Of a stretch of 64,000 nucleotides of DNA, positions 56,001-63,717 are shown piece by piece; within the stretch, counting starts at the first letter, position 1; each line of letters begins with the position of its first letter. Both the position numbers and the translations under genes were made by a program. This DNA is from Bradyrhizobium sp. CSS354 (lineage in GTDB: Bacteria; Pseudomonadota; Alphaproteobacteria; Rhizobiales; Xanthobacteraceae). The stretch lies in NCBI RefSeq assembly GCF_029051725.1, contig NZ_JAACFU010000021.1, positions 56,031 through 120,030 on the forward strand, read 5' to 3'. The notes beneath the pieces were generated by a model. The model ran no database searches, was not told where the DNA came from, and was given only the letters and a program-made list of their open reading frames with translations.

Positions 56001-57836
56001 ATGTAGTGTCGCAGTATTGGGATCCTTGCTCTGCAGCGAGATCCAGCTATGATCGCTCGCATATCGTGACAAACGCTCCCACAGATGCTCTGGATCGAGC
56101 ATTGTATCCGCGTTCTTCAGCCACGCCTCTCGTTCCTTGGGCGATGGTATGTCCTCCTTCGCTTCCTCTATCTTTCCACTCAGGGCGTCGATCAGTAACG
56201 GGTAAAGGACGTCTTGCAGAAACGACCGCGTTAGCCGGCGGGGGACGGCTCCGTACCTCAATACCCAGCGCAGGCCGAGCTCATCCGCCACCGGGATGCG
56301 CTCGATGACACGTTTGATGAGATAGGCCACGTCGACGTCAGGCCCGTACTCTTTCAGTTGTTCTGCCGTCATTCCCGGATTCTTGCTGACGGTCTCGCAA
56401 AGCATAAACAGTTTGAACGGGTTGCCCGCGGCGGCAGCAACCATTATGTCTATCAGCTTGCCGCCCACGTTCGGCAACTGGTTGCGAATGAAGGCGATGG
56501 CCTCGAAAGGAGCCAGCGGCTCAAGACGAACGAAACTGGTTTGCGTCTTTAATCTGTCGTCGTACTGATAGAAATGGCCCTTTTTATCCGGATATCGTGG
56601 GTCATTTTCAAGGGATGGCGCGTAACGACCTGACAAGATCAGCCGCAACTGCGGCAGTGCGGCACGAAGATCCTCGAAGCGCTCCAATACCTTCCGGAAT
56701 TCGGCGGGCCAGTGCAGTGAAGCCTCTTCGATCGTATCGATGAAGACCACCAGCGGACGATCCCGTGGCAATTCCATGCAGCGGCTGATAAATCCGTCCC
56801 AACGAAAAAACTGCTCGGACGCGAGAGCTCTCAGGTTGTAGCGCTGAACATCGGTGAGGGTTTGGCCGCGATTGGTTTCGCGCCGATAGAGCAACGGACT
56901 GAATGATCTTACGTCCGACAAAAAGCCTTCACCTTCGGAAAACATCCGCATGGTGAGCTGCTCGTCGAGTTCCTCAGCGATTTCAATCGCGACGAGCCAG
57001 GGCGTTTTGGCGATCTCCGACACTTGAACGTCGTCGAGGTCGATGCGCGCAACGAAAGGAAATGGATGCTTTTTAAGCAAGTCACGTGCGATCATGTGCT
57101 GCACGAACATAGTCTTGCCCATACCACCCGGCGCCGAGAGATAAAGAATCCATTTGGAGCCGTCACTCTCGATCAGTCTTTTGAATTCGGCCTCAAGAAC
57201 GCGGCGGGGAAAATAGCCAACAGTTCGGTGGAATTCCCGCAGGAACCAAGCTCGGCCACGATATCGTGCGACGATCGCAGCAAACTCGGGTTGAAGAGAC
57301 GGTTCGATTTTCGTCAAATTTGCCTCAACCTGTTGCGTCAGCGCATGGCACAGGGTGAGGTCGTCGCGATCATTTGCCTTTTCGAACTCGGCCTTTAGGA
57401 GACGCAAGGCCTTGGTTACGTCGAAGCGCAATAGCAAGGCCAGCCGCTCGGCCGGATCCTCGTTGTTTTTCTCGAGCCACGCCACAAACTCCCTTGCCCA
57501 TCGCACGTATTCTTCGGGATGATCGCTCCAATAAGAGCGTGCGTAATTCTGGACAGCTTCGCGGATCCAGAATTTTCCATCCGCCCTCGGTACGCGTTGC
57601 ACGTCCGGGCTCTTAATCAAATCGTCGAATGCAGGCAAGCCGCTATCGGACTGCCCGCACACGGTCTCGTACATCGGGCAATCAAACGCACGCGTGATAC
57701 TCAGAATGCGGAGCGCTCGGTCCTCCCCACTCTCTCGTGGCGACAGAATTTGATCTCGCAGCGCTGCATTATCCTTGAGTAATTCCTCAAGGCGTTGCCG
57801 CTGCTCGCTATCAAGATTCAGCTGGTAGAGGTTCAT
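53049..57836 (-). CDS. Giant STAND-type NTPase with C-terminal degenerate CHAT domain
   Basis: 1595 residues from ATG 57836, whose ATGA overlaps the upstream stop. N-terminal helical domain (1-200); P-loop NTPase with Walker A APGGMGKT (235-242) and Walker B PLVVFIDTIEE (361-371); winged-helix-like and helical region; long TPR-like repeat zone (about 720-1300); CHAT-like domain (about 1360-1595: VAVPWELSIPG, PFVVLHAPISHGLSRALDQI). In active CHAT domains the nucleophile stands in LNACxS; here that place reads SGVLATSLTS, so Cys is missing. STAND NTPases act as sensors that oligomerise on binding a trigger. This one probably senses through its repeats and holds a non-catalytic CHAT. Confidence 0.78.
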   Translation of the reverse strand: MNLYQLNLDSEQRQRLEELLKDNAALRDQILSPRESGEDRALRILSITRAFDCPMYETVCGQSDSGLPAFDDLIKSPDVQRVPRADGKFWIREAVQNYARSYWSDHPEEYVRWAREFVAWLEKNNEDPAERLALLLRFDVTKALRLLKAEFEKANDRDDLTLCHALTQQVEANLTKIEPSLQPEFAAIVARYRGRAWFLREFHRTVGYFPRRVLEAEFKRLIESDGSKWILYLSAPGGMGKTMFVQHMIARDLLKKHPFPFVARIDLDDVQVSEIAKTPWLVAIEIAEELDEQLTMRMFSEGEGFLSDVRSFSPLLYRRETNRGQTLTDVQRYNLRALASEQFFRWDGFISRCMELPRDRPLVVFIDTIEEASLHWPAEFRKVLERFEDLRAALPQLRLILSGRYAPSLENDPRYPDKKGHFYQYDDRLKTQTSFVRLEPLAPFEAIAFIRNQLPNVGGKLIDIMVAAAAGNPFKLFMLCETVSKNPGMTAEQLKEYGPDVDVAYLIKRVIERIPVADELGLRWVLRYGAVPRRLTRSFLQDVLYPLLIDALSGKIEEAKEDIPSPKEREAWLKNADTMLDPEHLWERLSRYASDHSWISLQSKDPNTATLHPDVVQPMRRLLKQQPIFSRIHREAVNHFVKLKSENPDRWVELTLAEFYHRVQLGEDDVHAVLVKALDERPSPDDAADRLEILREIIKPDGDFSGAPPAALARAHYEIADAIAVDANFDYLPRDGRREDIRRNLEKAFELNRDSDVELPAFAFKWRDFLDRNFPSDLGILADLWLVIKSGESRARYCLLLAEMYGQGKLSTLAFTIGAAIFGLADGRVRSTRIPEWAITERVAYAYKKRGLYRRAEDYLRRSSRKALPNRKHFERIHLSLVGLLVESSRLRDAEEEMAPAIIATTRPSQELLFLSIEISLLRRDAWAALAQIESIADRTHFRFHQLRGRALGQLLRIDDAAAAFADATQAVLKNETQALLNEVRGDDLAFRLFEAGLATEPASPSSSPIAAATEVELIRAFQTRGNAAACEKIINEQLSDRHSVSTRLRATIAGVTWGMLLPAVLNNRFIELLGTIDAARRLRLMEPPVLLGQVNPWRIGWFKRWELRNRLGSTLGEQTEMMDWVRYGRTLIAMGDHKRASAAFANIKVGPGAGAAELAIYRQRCLGDPEAPAQPLEFWNGLASEPALYVAAVVENAERALRRSERNLAEQCLTAAGEVLSTNSLHPVLAERHRAAQTAFEDAARPQSADHEGFKGVIEGNASTLADFRCVLLSVDAERISIEAAGHARQLLSTHENESLSYISRYTRERTPRRLGRHFVATWPGPFEEMQEPFAGLLQQAKIDDVLLLALAGAPLVAVPWELSIPGSLVPIRIGNGRAEGPLAEEIRHPEKSRRLAQLLSHLDQRSWSQPTIAKYPIPYTPSSELISQISVLDERLLASHLFGGDVSAAADIIYIMTDIEDSPSLPEPCLPGGMTGEMLGRDLQLRWKSRSRPFVVLHAPISHGLSRALDQIFARNQLAQALVNAGNVSGVLATSLTSRGPDQQDGLLESLRNARNELDVMRRLRKSELFPKNISGLEEMLGLPATALFLRTE

Positions 57837-59788
57837 GGAACCACCTCCTTTTCGACCAACTGGCCCCAGAGCCGAAATTCGGACGCGTCCCACGGCTCGT
57901 TTTTGATGCGGATGAGCGCGACTTGACGGATCGTGTCGAGATCGGGCTTGCGGTAGAAACGGCAAAGTTCCTGGAACAACATCGGCACGTCATTCTGATT
58001 AAACAGTTGAAGTTCGATAGGCTCTCCAGGAAGTCTAGCGAGCTCGTATTGTTCAAACAGGTCCTGCCGCAACGCGATGATAAGGCGCAAATTTTTGATT
58101 GAGCCTTGCGCGATCTTCATCCAAAGCGGCAACAAGATGGTCGTGAATTCTTTGGCCGGCAAAGTCTCTACTGCTGCCGCTTCCCGCTGGAATTCGTCCA
58201 AGACGATTGTGAGCTCCTGTTCCCTCGTGACTTGTCGTAGGCCTCGTTCAAAGGCATCCATAATGCGTTCGACTGAACTGTTCGCGTCGCGCTCGGCAAC
58301 AAATTCCTTGAAAGCGTCGCCATCCAGCGCAGCGTGCACTTCCGACCCAACTTGCGTAGTATCGGCGTCCACGATCGCGGACAGGACGTCGAGATAATTG
58401 ACAGAAATAGTCCTGCCGCCACAGACCTCGACATATTTTACGCGGTGGCCGATTTGGATCGCATCGCGCAACGTTCGCATCACAAGCCAGGATTTTCCGC
58501 CGTTATGCGGTCCTTTAATGACGAGGCAGTTCGAGGTCCGCAACCATTCAAGGGCCTTCCATCGCTGGTCCGCCCAACCTAGTCCGACAAACGGTGCTGG
58601 TAGACGATCGCTTCGCATGAAGCGCTTGAGCACGGCGCAACGGTGCAGGACCGCGATCGGATCGTGTTGTTGCGTAGGCTCGGGAAATAGCTCTTCGGGT
58701 GGAATCGAAACGCATAAGACAGGGAGACCCCAATCGCGCGATTCCCAACCCGCTCCGTTGCTCCGTTGGCCTATCTGAACGCGCGCCTTCATTAACGCTA
58801 CGTCGACTGTCTTGCGGGCAAGTAACTCCTGATAGAAGATTTGCGAAAGCTCTGACGTCACCGCTTGTTGAATCGGTGCCTGCGCAGCGACCACGGCCGG
58901 AATGCCGCTTGTCATCAGCATTTCAAGAAGAGAATAAAGACTGCCGGACGGCTGCGCACTGTCACACGCGTTCAGTACCACCAGGCGCGGTTTGTGCACC
59001 CTATCGAAAAAAAACTGGTAGATTCCGGCGGTATCCCACCACCATGCCTGGCCGATTCCAGGCGTATTAATTTTTAATGCCGGCCTCCCTGTCGTGGGAG
59101 ACAGTTCTCCATGGCCGGTGAAGTGGACAATTTCCGGATTGAGCCTATCGAACACTGCACCCAGCGCCGGGAGCGACGGGGTCTGCAGCAACTCCGCATG
59201 GGCGAATATTTCTGAGCGCTGAAACTCTCGCAATACCGCGCCCGCGTCGTCTCCAGGGAAACCTCCGATTTTCCAGTCGATCGCCTCACCGGTAATGACG
59301 ATGGTATTAAGTTGGCGGGGCAGCGGACCGGGTGCCGAACCTCCGCCGGTCAGAACCCGCAGCATCGGTTTCTGCCTGTCGGCGAAATAGCGGTAGATAG
59401 CGCCGCCTTGCTTTTTTTCTGCTAGATACTCCCATGGCAGGTCAGCTAACAGTTGGGTGCCGCCTTGCCGGAGCGCATCGGACGGTCTGACGACCTCAAG
59501 ATAGGTTCGCGTCTCGGCAACCCGCTTCTCTTCCCATCGGGCAAGAACAGAAGCATCCAGCAGAGAGCGAAGCTCGTGTCCGAAATCCTCAAATAGGCCG
59601 ATTTGGGCTCCGACGGCGAATGCCATCTGCTGCTCGCGATCCGTCCAGCCCTGCTCGCGCACCTTGCCGAGTGGAAAATCGTTCGCAATGATCGGTTCAT
59701 GCCCCTGCGGGGGGAAGGCAACGTCGAACAGCGCAACCCGACCGTTCTGCTCGTCCAATTGTTCCACGCGAAGCCACAGCGACTGCAT
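57833..59788 (-). CDS. CHAT cysteine peptidase fused to a P-loop NTPase
   Basis: 651 residues. N-terminal domain (1-100), CHAT peptidase (about 100-365) with LLADLPWEYLA, catalytic His226 in EIVHFTGHGELS and Cys275 in LVVLNACDSAQPSGS, then an NTPase (about 385-651) with Walker A GPHNGGKS (426-433) and Walker B ELTIVLDEFQRE. The CHAT family is related to caspases and separase. First gene of a minus-strand operon, joined to the giant NTPase by an ATGA overlap, so equal or linked amounts are expected. It is likely a triggered protease; substrate unknown (perhaps the other cassette proteins). Confidence 0.82.
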   Translation of the reverse strand: MQSLWLRVEQLDEQNGRVALFDVAFPPQGHEPIIANDFPLGKVREQGWTDREQQMAFAVGAQIGLFEDFGHELRSLLDASVLARWEEKRVAETRTYLEVVRPSDALRQGGTQLLADLPWEYLAEKKQGGAIYRYFADRQKPMLRVLTGGGSAPGPLPRQLNTIVITGEAIDWKIGGFPGDDAGAVLREFQRSEIFAHAELLQTPSLPALGAVFDRLNPEIVHFTGHGELSPTTGRPALKINTPGIGQAWWWDTAGIYQFFFDRVHKPRLVVLNACDSAQPSGSLYSLLEMLMTSGIPAVVAAQAPIQQAVTSELSQIFYQELLARKTVDVALMKARVQIGQRSNGAGWESRDWGLPVLCVSIPPEELFPEPTQQHDPIAVLHRCAVLKRFMRSDRLPAPFVGLGWADQRWKALEWLRTSNCLVIKGPHNGGKSWLVMRTLRDAIQIGHRVKYVEVCGGRTISVNYLDVLSAIVDADTTQVGSEVHAALDGDAFKEFVAERDANSSVERIMDAFERGLRQVTREQELTIVLDEFQREAAAVETLPAKEFTTILLPLWMKIAQGSIKNLRLIIALRQDLFEQYELARLPGEPIELQLFNQNDVPMLFQELCRFYRKPDLDTIRQVALIRIKNEPWDASEFRLWGQLVEKEVVP

Positions 59789-59837
59789 GTGTTCGAATCC
59801 TGAAACGCAGCATCAAAGGCTCTATTTTAGAGGATCA

Positions 59838-60441
59838 TGAAGGCAAAAGGTCAACCACTGATTTTAATATACACTTAGTTGGTGGAGCACGTTCCAGCGA
59901 ATGAAGGAGCGCAATGACTTCCCGCAGCTTGTCGGTGCGTTCGACCGTGGAAGCGCCCCGACTGTTTGCGCCGCGGAAGGGGACGATCTGGCTGCTGGCG
60001 GCGATCCTTTCCTTGATCTTGGCCGCGTCGACGCGGATCAAGCTTCCTGTCCTTGTTCCGCGGGCCATGGGAGCCGATGACGTAGAAATAGCCGTCAGCA
60101 TAAGCGACGCCTTCGCCATCGAGTTCAAGCGGTTTCTTCTTGGAGGTTTCGTGAATATGCCGGACCGCATCGCCCGCGACGATCTTTCCGTCCTTCACCG
60201 TGACGAATTGCGCTTCCTGGAGATTGTCGTCAATGACGCGACACTCGCGCGCGAAGCCCTGGGTGGCCGAGCAGGCAATGCCGCTGACGTCTTTGGATTT
60301 CTTCCCGTCCTTGCCGAGCAGCCGGTGTTGCACCCACTGACCCTGCCCCCAGGTTTTATCCAGTTCTGAGTTCGTCCTTGCCGCTGGATTTGCCCTGCTG
60401 GGCGATGGGAGCGACGGGAGCTGCCGCGGAGCCTTCGGCAT
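59838..60441 (-). pseudogene. DUF3616-like secreted-protein gene, frameshifted
   Basis: From 60441 the frame reads ELDKTWGQGQWVQHRLLGKD, KDVSGIACSATQGFARECRV and LDGEGVAYADGYFYVIGSHG, matching the start of DUF3616 beta-propeller-like proteins. It then shifts near 60060 into a frame with RTGSLIRVDAAKIKERIAAS that runs to about 59838 and lacks the family's remaining length (usually over 300 residues). No signal peptide at the present start. It is truncated and broken. Confidence 0.55.
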
Positions 60442-60594
60442 AGCGCAGCGCCAGATTCCGGCGCGGGTGGCAGGTCATCGCGAACTCGGGGACGGGGTTC
60501 TCCATCCGAGCTGCGAGTGCGACGACGGCATACGCCGCAAATTCGGGGCCAGTCATGTTCGGCCCACGATCTGGGCCGTTCGGAAGCTGCAAGC

Positions 60595-60780
60595 TTATTC
60601 TGGCCGAACGCTCGAGTGAGAACACGTCGTCACGAGCAGCAAGGTTCGACTGCATTGCCAATCCTGTCCCAAAGTCGGCTCAGACACTCCGCGAGGAGTG
60701 CCGATAGCCATCGTAACACCAGCCGCCAGAACAACGGCTGTCAGTGCGAACAATCGAGAGGTCGTCCAGTTAAGGTTCAT
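60595..60780 (-). CDS. Small exported protein of unknown function
   Basis: 61 residues from ATG 60780, with GGAGGA at seven bases. LFALTAVVLAAGVTMAIGTP is a signal peptide or anchor; the mature part has two Cys (DWQCSRTLLLVTTCS). Downstream, another frame to 60356 (NGPDRGPNMTGPEFAAYAVV) also looks partly protein-like, so the gene may be a frameshifted longer one. Function unknown. Confidence 0.5.
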   Translation of the reverse strand: MNLNWTTSRLFALTAVVLAAGVTMAIGTPRGVSEPTLGQDWQCSRTLLLVTTCSHSSVRPE

Positions 60781-60852
60781 GGCGCTTCCTCCAGTTGGAG
60801 CGCGCACGCTATGCTTGGCGATGCCTGCCGCTTTGTGAACTACTTCACACAA

Positions 60853-61560
60853 TGCCCATCACACCACCGTGCAGGAGGCCCGAGAGGGTGAACCGGCCGA
60901 AGGTGCCAAGTCTTGCAACGCAGCAAAAAGCCGGCCACAGAGGATGATTCTGAGGCCGGAAGTTCTACGCGTCCGCTCCGAGACACTGCCCGGAGCTGGA
61001 GACGAACGCCCCCCGATTGCCGGTTGTTCCCAGTTCGCAAATACACCGGAGGAACGCCTAGCTGCCGGATCGTTTGCCGCCGATCCCAAGAGCGATGTCA
61101 CGGCGGCTTAACCGTAGATGTAAAGCTTCAGGAGCACCGAAGGATGGTACAGCCGTCCGGTCGCCGCCGGGTCCACCCCATCGAAGCCCATTTCCGCCAA
61201 ATCGAGCGCATCGACAAACACGTCGATCACGCGACCGGGTTGCCTTCGTCAATGAAATCATCGAGGCATTCGGGCAGCAGCGTCGATTGCCCACGATCCG
61301 CCTCTTCGATGAAGCGGCCTCATCAATTCTCTCCCGAGAATCATCGAGAGAATTATAGCAGCGCAATGGCGTTTTCACCCAGCCAGGGTCAAAAGCGTCG
61401 GTCTAGCGCTCGGCTGCAAACGTCCCATCTGCCCGTCTGAACCGACGTGTCGCGGCACCGCTTCAATGGCAGCGAAGGCCAAGAACTGACAACTTGCATC
61501 GAAGAGATCGAGAAGGTGTGCTTCGTTCCTCTAGTGTTGGGCTGAAGCCCGCAAGGCTTC
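60853..61560. other. Gene-free stretch
   Basis: No gene with recognisable features on either strand. The short inverted repeat TCTCTCGATGATTCTCGGGAGAGA-type structure near 61328-61355 is imperfect and not clearly a terminator. Confidence 0.35.
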
Positions 61561-61965
61561 TCACGAAGCCTTCGCCGTGGCTCGTTCACGGGCGGTGCGT
61601 CGACGCTGGCGACGTTCGCGCCGGCGCCCGTTCATCTGGGTGGGAAGCCCTAGCGGCATCGAGGAACGTGGCGGCGCCGCCGAAGCCTCTTCGGCCGCCG
61701 GCTCGGGATCACGCGGAAGAGCTTCCATGAGTGCGAGCAACGCCCGCCCGGCCTCGGTAATGCGCCACCCGCCGTTCAGACGCTCCATGAGCGCCTGCGA
61801 GAAGATGTCCAAGTCCGGCACGCGCGCGGCCAGTCGCTTGGTCCGATCCGCCCAGTCGCGGCCGCTGGTCGCCAGGATCGCCATGTCGCGCTTGAGGTCC
61901 GCCATCACAGCGAAGCCGTCGGGATAGCTTACCAGGATCTTCAGCACGGTGACCTGGAAGTTCAC
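61561..61965 (-). CDS. Rhizobial protein of unknown function, winged-helix-like
   Basis: 134 residues. NFQVTVLKILVSYPDGFAVM, ADLKRDMAILATSGRDWADR and LNGGWRITEAGRALLALMEA suggest a winged-helix-like domain (about 1-85); the tail is Pro/Ala then strongly basic (RRRERRQRRRTARERA). It lies 18 bases after another small gene and is probably cotranscribed. Similar small proteins are common in rhizobial genomes, as I recall; the role is not known. Confidence 0.6.
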   Translation of the reverse strand: MNFQVTVLKILVSYPDGFAVMADLKRDMAILATSGRDWADRTKRLAARVPDLDIFSQALMERLNGGWRITEAGRALLALMEALPRDPEPAAEEASAAPPRSSMPLGLPTQMNGRRRERRQRRRTARERATAKAS

Positions 61966-61983
61966 CTGACCGCCCTCTTCCGC

Positions 61984-62184
61984 CTAACGCCACATCGTCG
62001 GCGCGTCGGACAGAGTCTGGCGCCCGATCGACTTGAGCTGGTCCGCAGATCTGGCGCCCCTGGTCACGGCTTCCAGAATTTTCGAGGCCACATGGGTACG
62101 GGTATCGGTCTCGGTCCGCGAAACGTTTTTGCAGACCTCGTCCAGCACCGCGGGCAAAAGGGCGGTCGTAGCAGGATCGAGCAT
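61984..62184 (-). CDS. Small rhizobial protein of unknown function
   Basis: 66 residues (MLDPATTALLPAVLDEVCKN... ending in LSDAPTMWR), helical, soluble. The pattern RTHVASKILEAVTRGARSAD recurs in short proteins of Bradyrhizobium and relatives. It heads a two-gene unit with the winged-helix-like protein downstream. No function can be assigned. Confidence 0.6.
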   Translation of the reverse strand: MLDPATTALLPAVLDEVCKNVSRTETDTRTHVASKILEAVTRGARSADQLKSIGRQTLSDAPTMWR

Positions 62185-62197
62185 GGGAGACCCCCAT

Positions 62198-62570
62198 AGA
62201 AAATTCAGCGCATCACGCCGACATCATGAGTGCTGCGAAATATTGCGGATTCTACCTCCTCGCTAAGGCTTGGCAATAGGGAGAGTGCCCGCTTGATTGA
62301 CCATGGCAGATCGCTCTCGGCTCGCTTTTGTGCGATGTGCCTGCTGCCAGGACGCCTACTGTTTTTATTTTTGCCAGCTAACGACGCGTCCGCTTGTTGG
62401 TATTCTTGTTGGTATCGGCAGCAAGCAACGACGAAAACTATTTCAAGTTCAAACGGTTACGGCATTAGACAACTGACGACCAGGGGAGGCGCACAGCATT
62501 GAGTCACTTATCATCAGGCTCATTCAATCCTTGGCAACCTATATGAGTTCGTCGCGGGTGACCGCCGGCC
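62198..62570. other. Gene-free stretch
   Basis: No supportable gene. Open frames lack composition or motifs. It ends at a tRNA-like fragment. Confidence 0.35.
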
Positions 62571-62571
62571 T

Positions 62572-62615
62572 GCGAAGGCAAAGGTCACACGTTCGAATCG
62601 TGTCGGGGTGCGCCA
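62572..62615 (+). tRNA. 3' fragment of a tRNA-Arg-like gene, possible attachment site
   Basis: AAGGTCACACGTTCGAATCG and the following TGTCGGGGTGCGCCA form a proper T-arm (ACACG / loop TTCGAAT / CGTGT), an acceptor strand close to CGGGTGC plus G and CCA, with one extra G. This is the 3' end expected of an alpha-proteobacterial tRNA-Arg. The matching 5' acceptor strand and D-arm are not found upstream, so the gene is incomplete. Such 3' ends are typical integrase attachment sites. Confidence 0.6.
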
Positions 62616-62640
62616 GTAAAATCAAGCACTTAGTTGTTTT

Positions 62641-62916
62641 ATGTTCTTCTTCCTTTCCGGTCAGGTAGTAACCGCGTCCATTACTTGCACTCAAGCATTC
62701 GCATGGGACGGCACCCACGCGACCACCGGCTCGAGCATCGAAATCGAACGAGGCCAACTTATTCGATCCGGTCGAACGATCGAGGTGCACGACAGCGAGC
62801 GGGGCTATAAGGAGTACGATGTGGACAGCGTTCGGCGGTACGGCCGATCTGTCGAGATCGAGGCCACGGATACCGAGACTGGAGAAAGCACCACTCTCGA
62901 AATGGACGGAGACTAG
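62641..62916 (+). CDS. Small exported protein, DUF5334-like
   Basis: 91 residues. The first about 22 residues act as a signal peptide (MFFFLSGQVVTASITCTQAF A-W), then AWDGTHATTGSSIEIERGQL, GYKEYDVDSVRRYGRSVEIE form a beta-rich domain resembling DUF5334 proteins. Probably periplasmic. Start uncertain because no strong ribosome binding site is seen. It ends four bases from the stop of the convergent methyltransferase gene, overlapping by four bases. Confidence 0.6.
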   Translation: MFFFLSGQVVTASITCTQAFAWDGTHATTGSSIEIERGQLIRSGRTIEVHDSERGYKEYDVDSVRRYGRSVEIEATDTETGESTTLEMDGD

Positions 62917-63533
62917 TTTTTGTAGTCTTCCGGCCGCTCAAGGGCTTTTCTACAGGGTGGCACCCACGCCAATCGTGGAGGGTGCTTGGCCCTTTTCTCC
63001 CAAACAAGCCAGGCATAGCCTGTGGCGGTGGAAGCCTTTCGGTCGAGCCTGCCCTTTACCATCGGAACGCGCTCAGTAAATTGGGCGAACTTGGTCGGCG
63101 GTGTTTGCTCGAAAATCTCACGGTAACGCCCTACGCTTTCAATAAAGACGGTCCGCGCCAGGATGGCCACACCATGTCGGGCCCCGATCAGCGCTCGCTT
63201 GATGAAATCCTCTGCAAGCCTGAACGGAGGATTGGTGATGACCCAATCAACAGAGCCCGCCTCAAAGGGAGCGGCTAGGAAGTCGGCAACAGAGCCATAG
63301 CCGTAGGCGTGGACGTCTGACGCCTTCACCTTCCCGAAGTACTCCTTGAGCGGCTTCGCCATGTGTCCCGCCCCGCACGCCGGCTCCAAACAACTCAGCT
63401 TCCGAAAGGGACCCGCATCGGCAATCACATGCTCAAGGAGGGCTCTTGTGGCCCATGGTGGCGTCGGGAAGTTGTCGAGACTATCTGCGGCCTCAACCCG
63501 CTGAGCCATCACGGCATGCGACCTATTTTGCAT
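62913..63533 (-). CDS. SAM-dependent methyltransferase, DNA adenine type
   Basis: 206 residues. SAM-binding motif LEPACGAGHMAKPL (about 48-61), acidic motif ASDVHAYG, and catalytic VITNPPFRLAEDFI (NPPF, about 99-102). FPTPPWATRALLEHV near the start is common in phage and plasmid methyltransferases. No target-recognition domain or restriction enzyme is next to it. It begins eight bases after the stop of an upstream gene that is cut by an IS, so it was likely part of an operon. Confidence 0.75.
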   Translation of the reverse strand: MQNRSHAVMAQRVEAADSLDNFPTPPWATRALLEHVIADAGPFRKLSCLEPACGAGHMAKPLKEYFGKVKASDVHAYGYGSVADFLAAPFEAGSVDWVITNPPFRLAEDFIKRALIGARHGVAILARTVFIESVGRYREIFEQTPPTKFAQFTERVPMVKGRLDRKASTATGYAWLVWEKRAKHPPRLAWVPPCRKALERPEDYKN

Positions 63534-63541
63534 TTCGCCCC

Positions 63542-63717
63542 TCAGATCCGCTCCAGCAGCTCATGCAGCTTTTGGCGGAAGTAAGCATTCGCGGTTTCAA
63601 CCAGATCGTACACGGCGAAGCCAAAGTGATCGTTAAGCTCAGCCCCGATCAATGAGTACGGGCGCGGCAGCGACCGAATCCCATAGTAGAAGATAACACG
63701 CGCTTCGTGCGGAATCC
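63542..63717 (-). pseudogene. C-terminal end of a gene cut by an IS21-family element
   Basis: The last about 58 codons read EARVIFYYGIRSLPRPYSLI, GAELNDHFGFAVYDLVETAN and end in HELLERI. The frame continues upstream only through the repeats of the IS end and is not protein-like there. No family recognised. It is directly upstream of the methyltransferase gene. Confidence 0.5.

Noticed and set aside
62539..62790. 83-codon minus-strand frame
   Set aside because: It runs antisense through the tRNA-like fragment (ending HPDTIRTCDLCLRRPAVTRD), a common false gene opposite tRNA ends.
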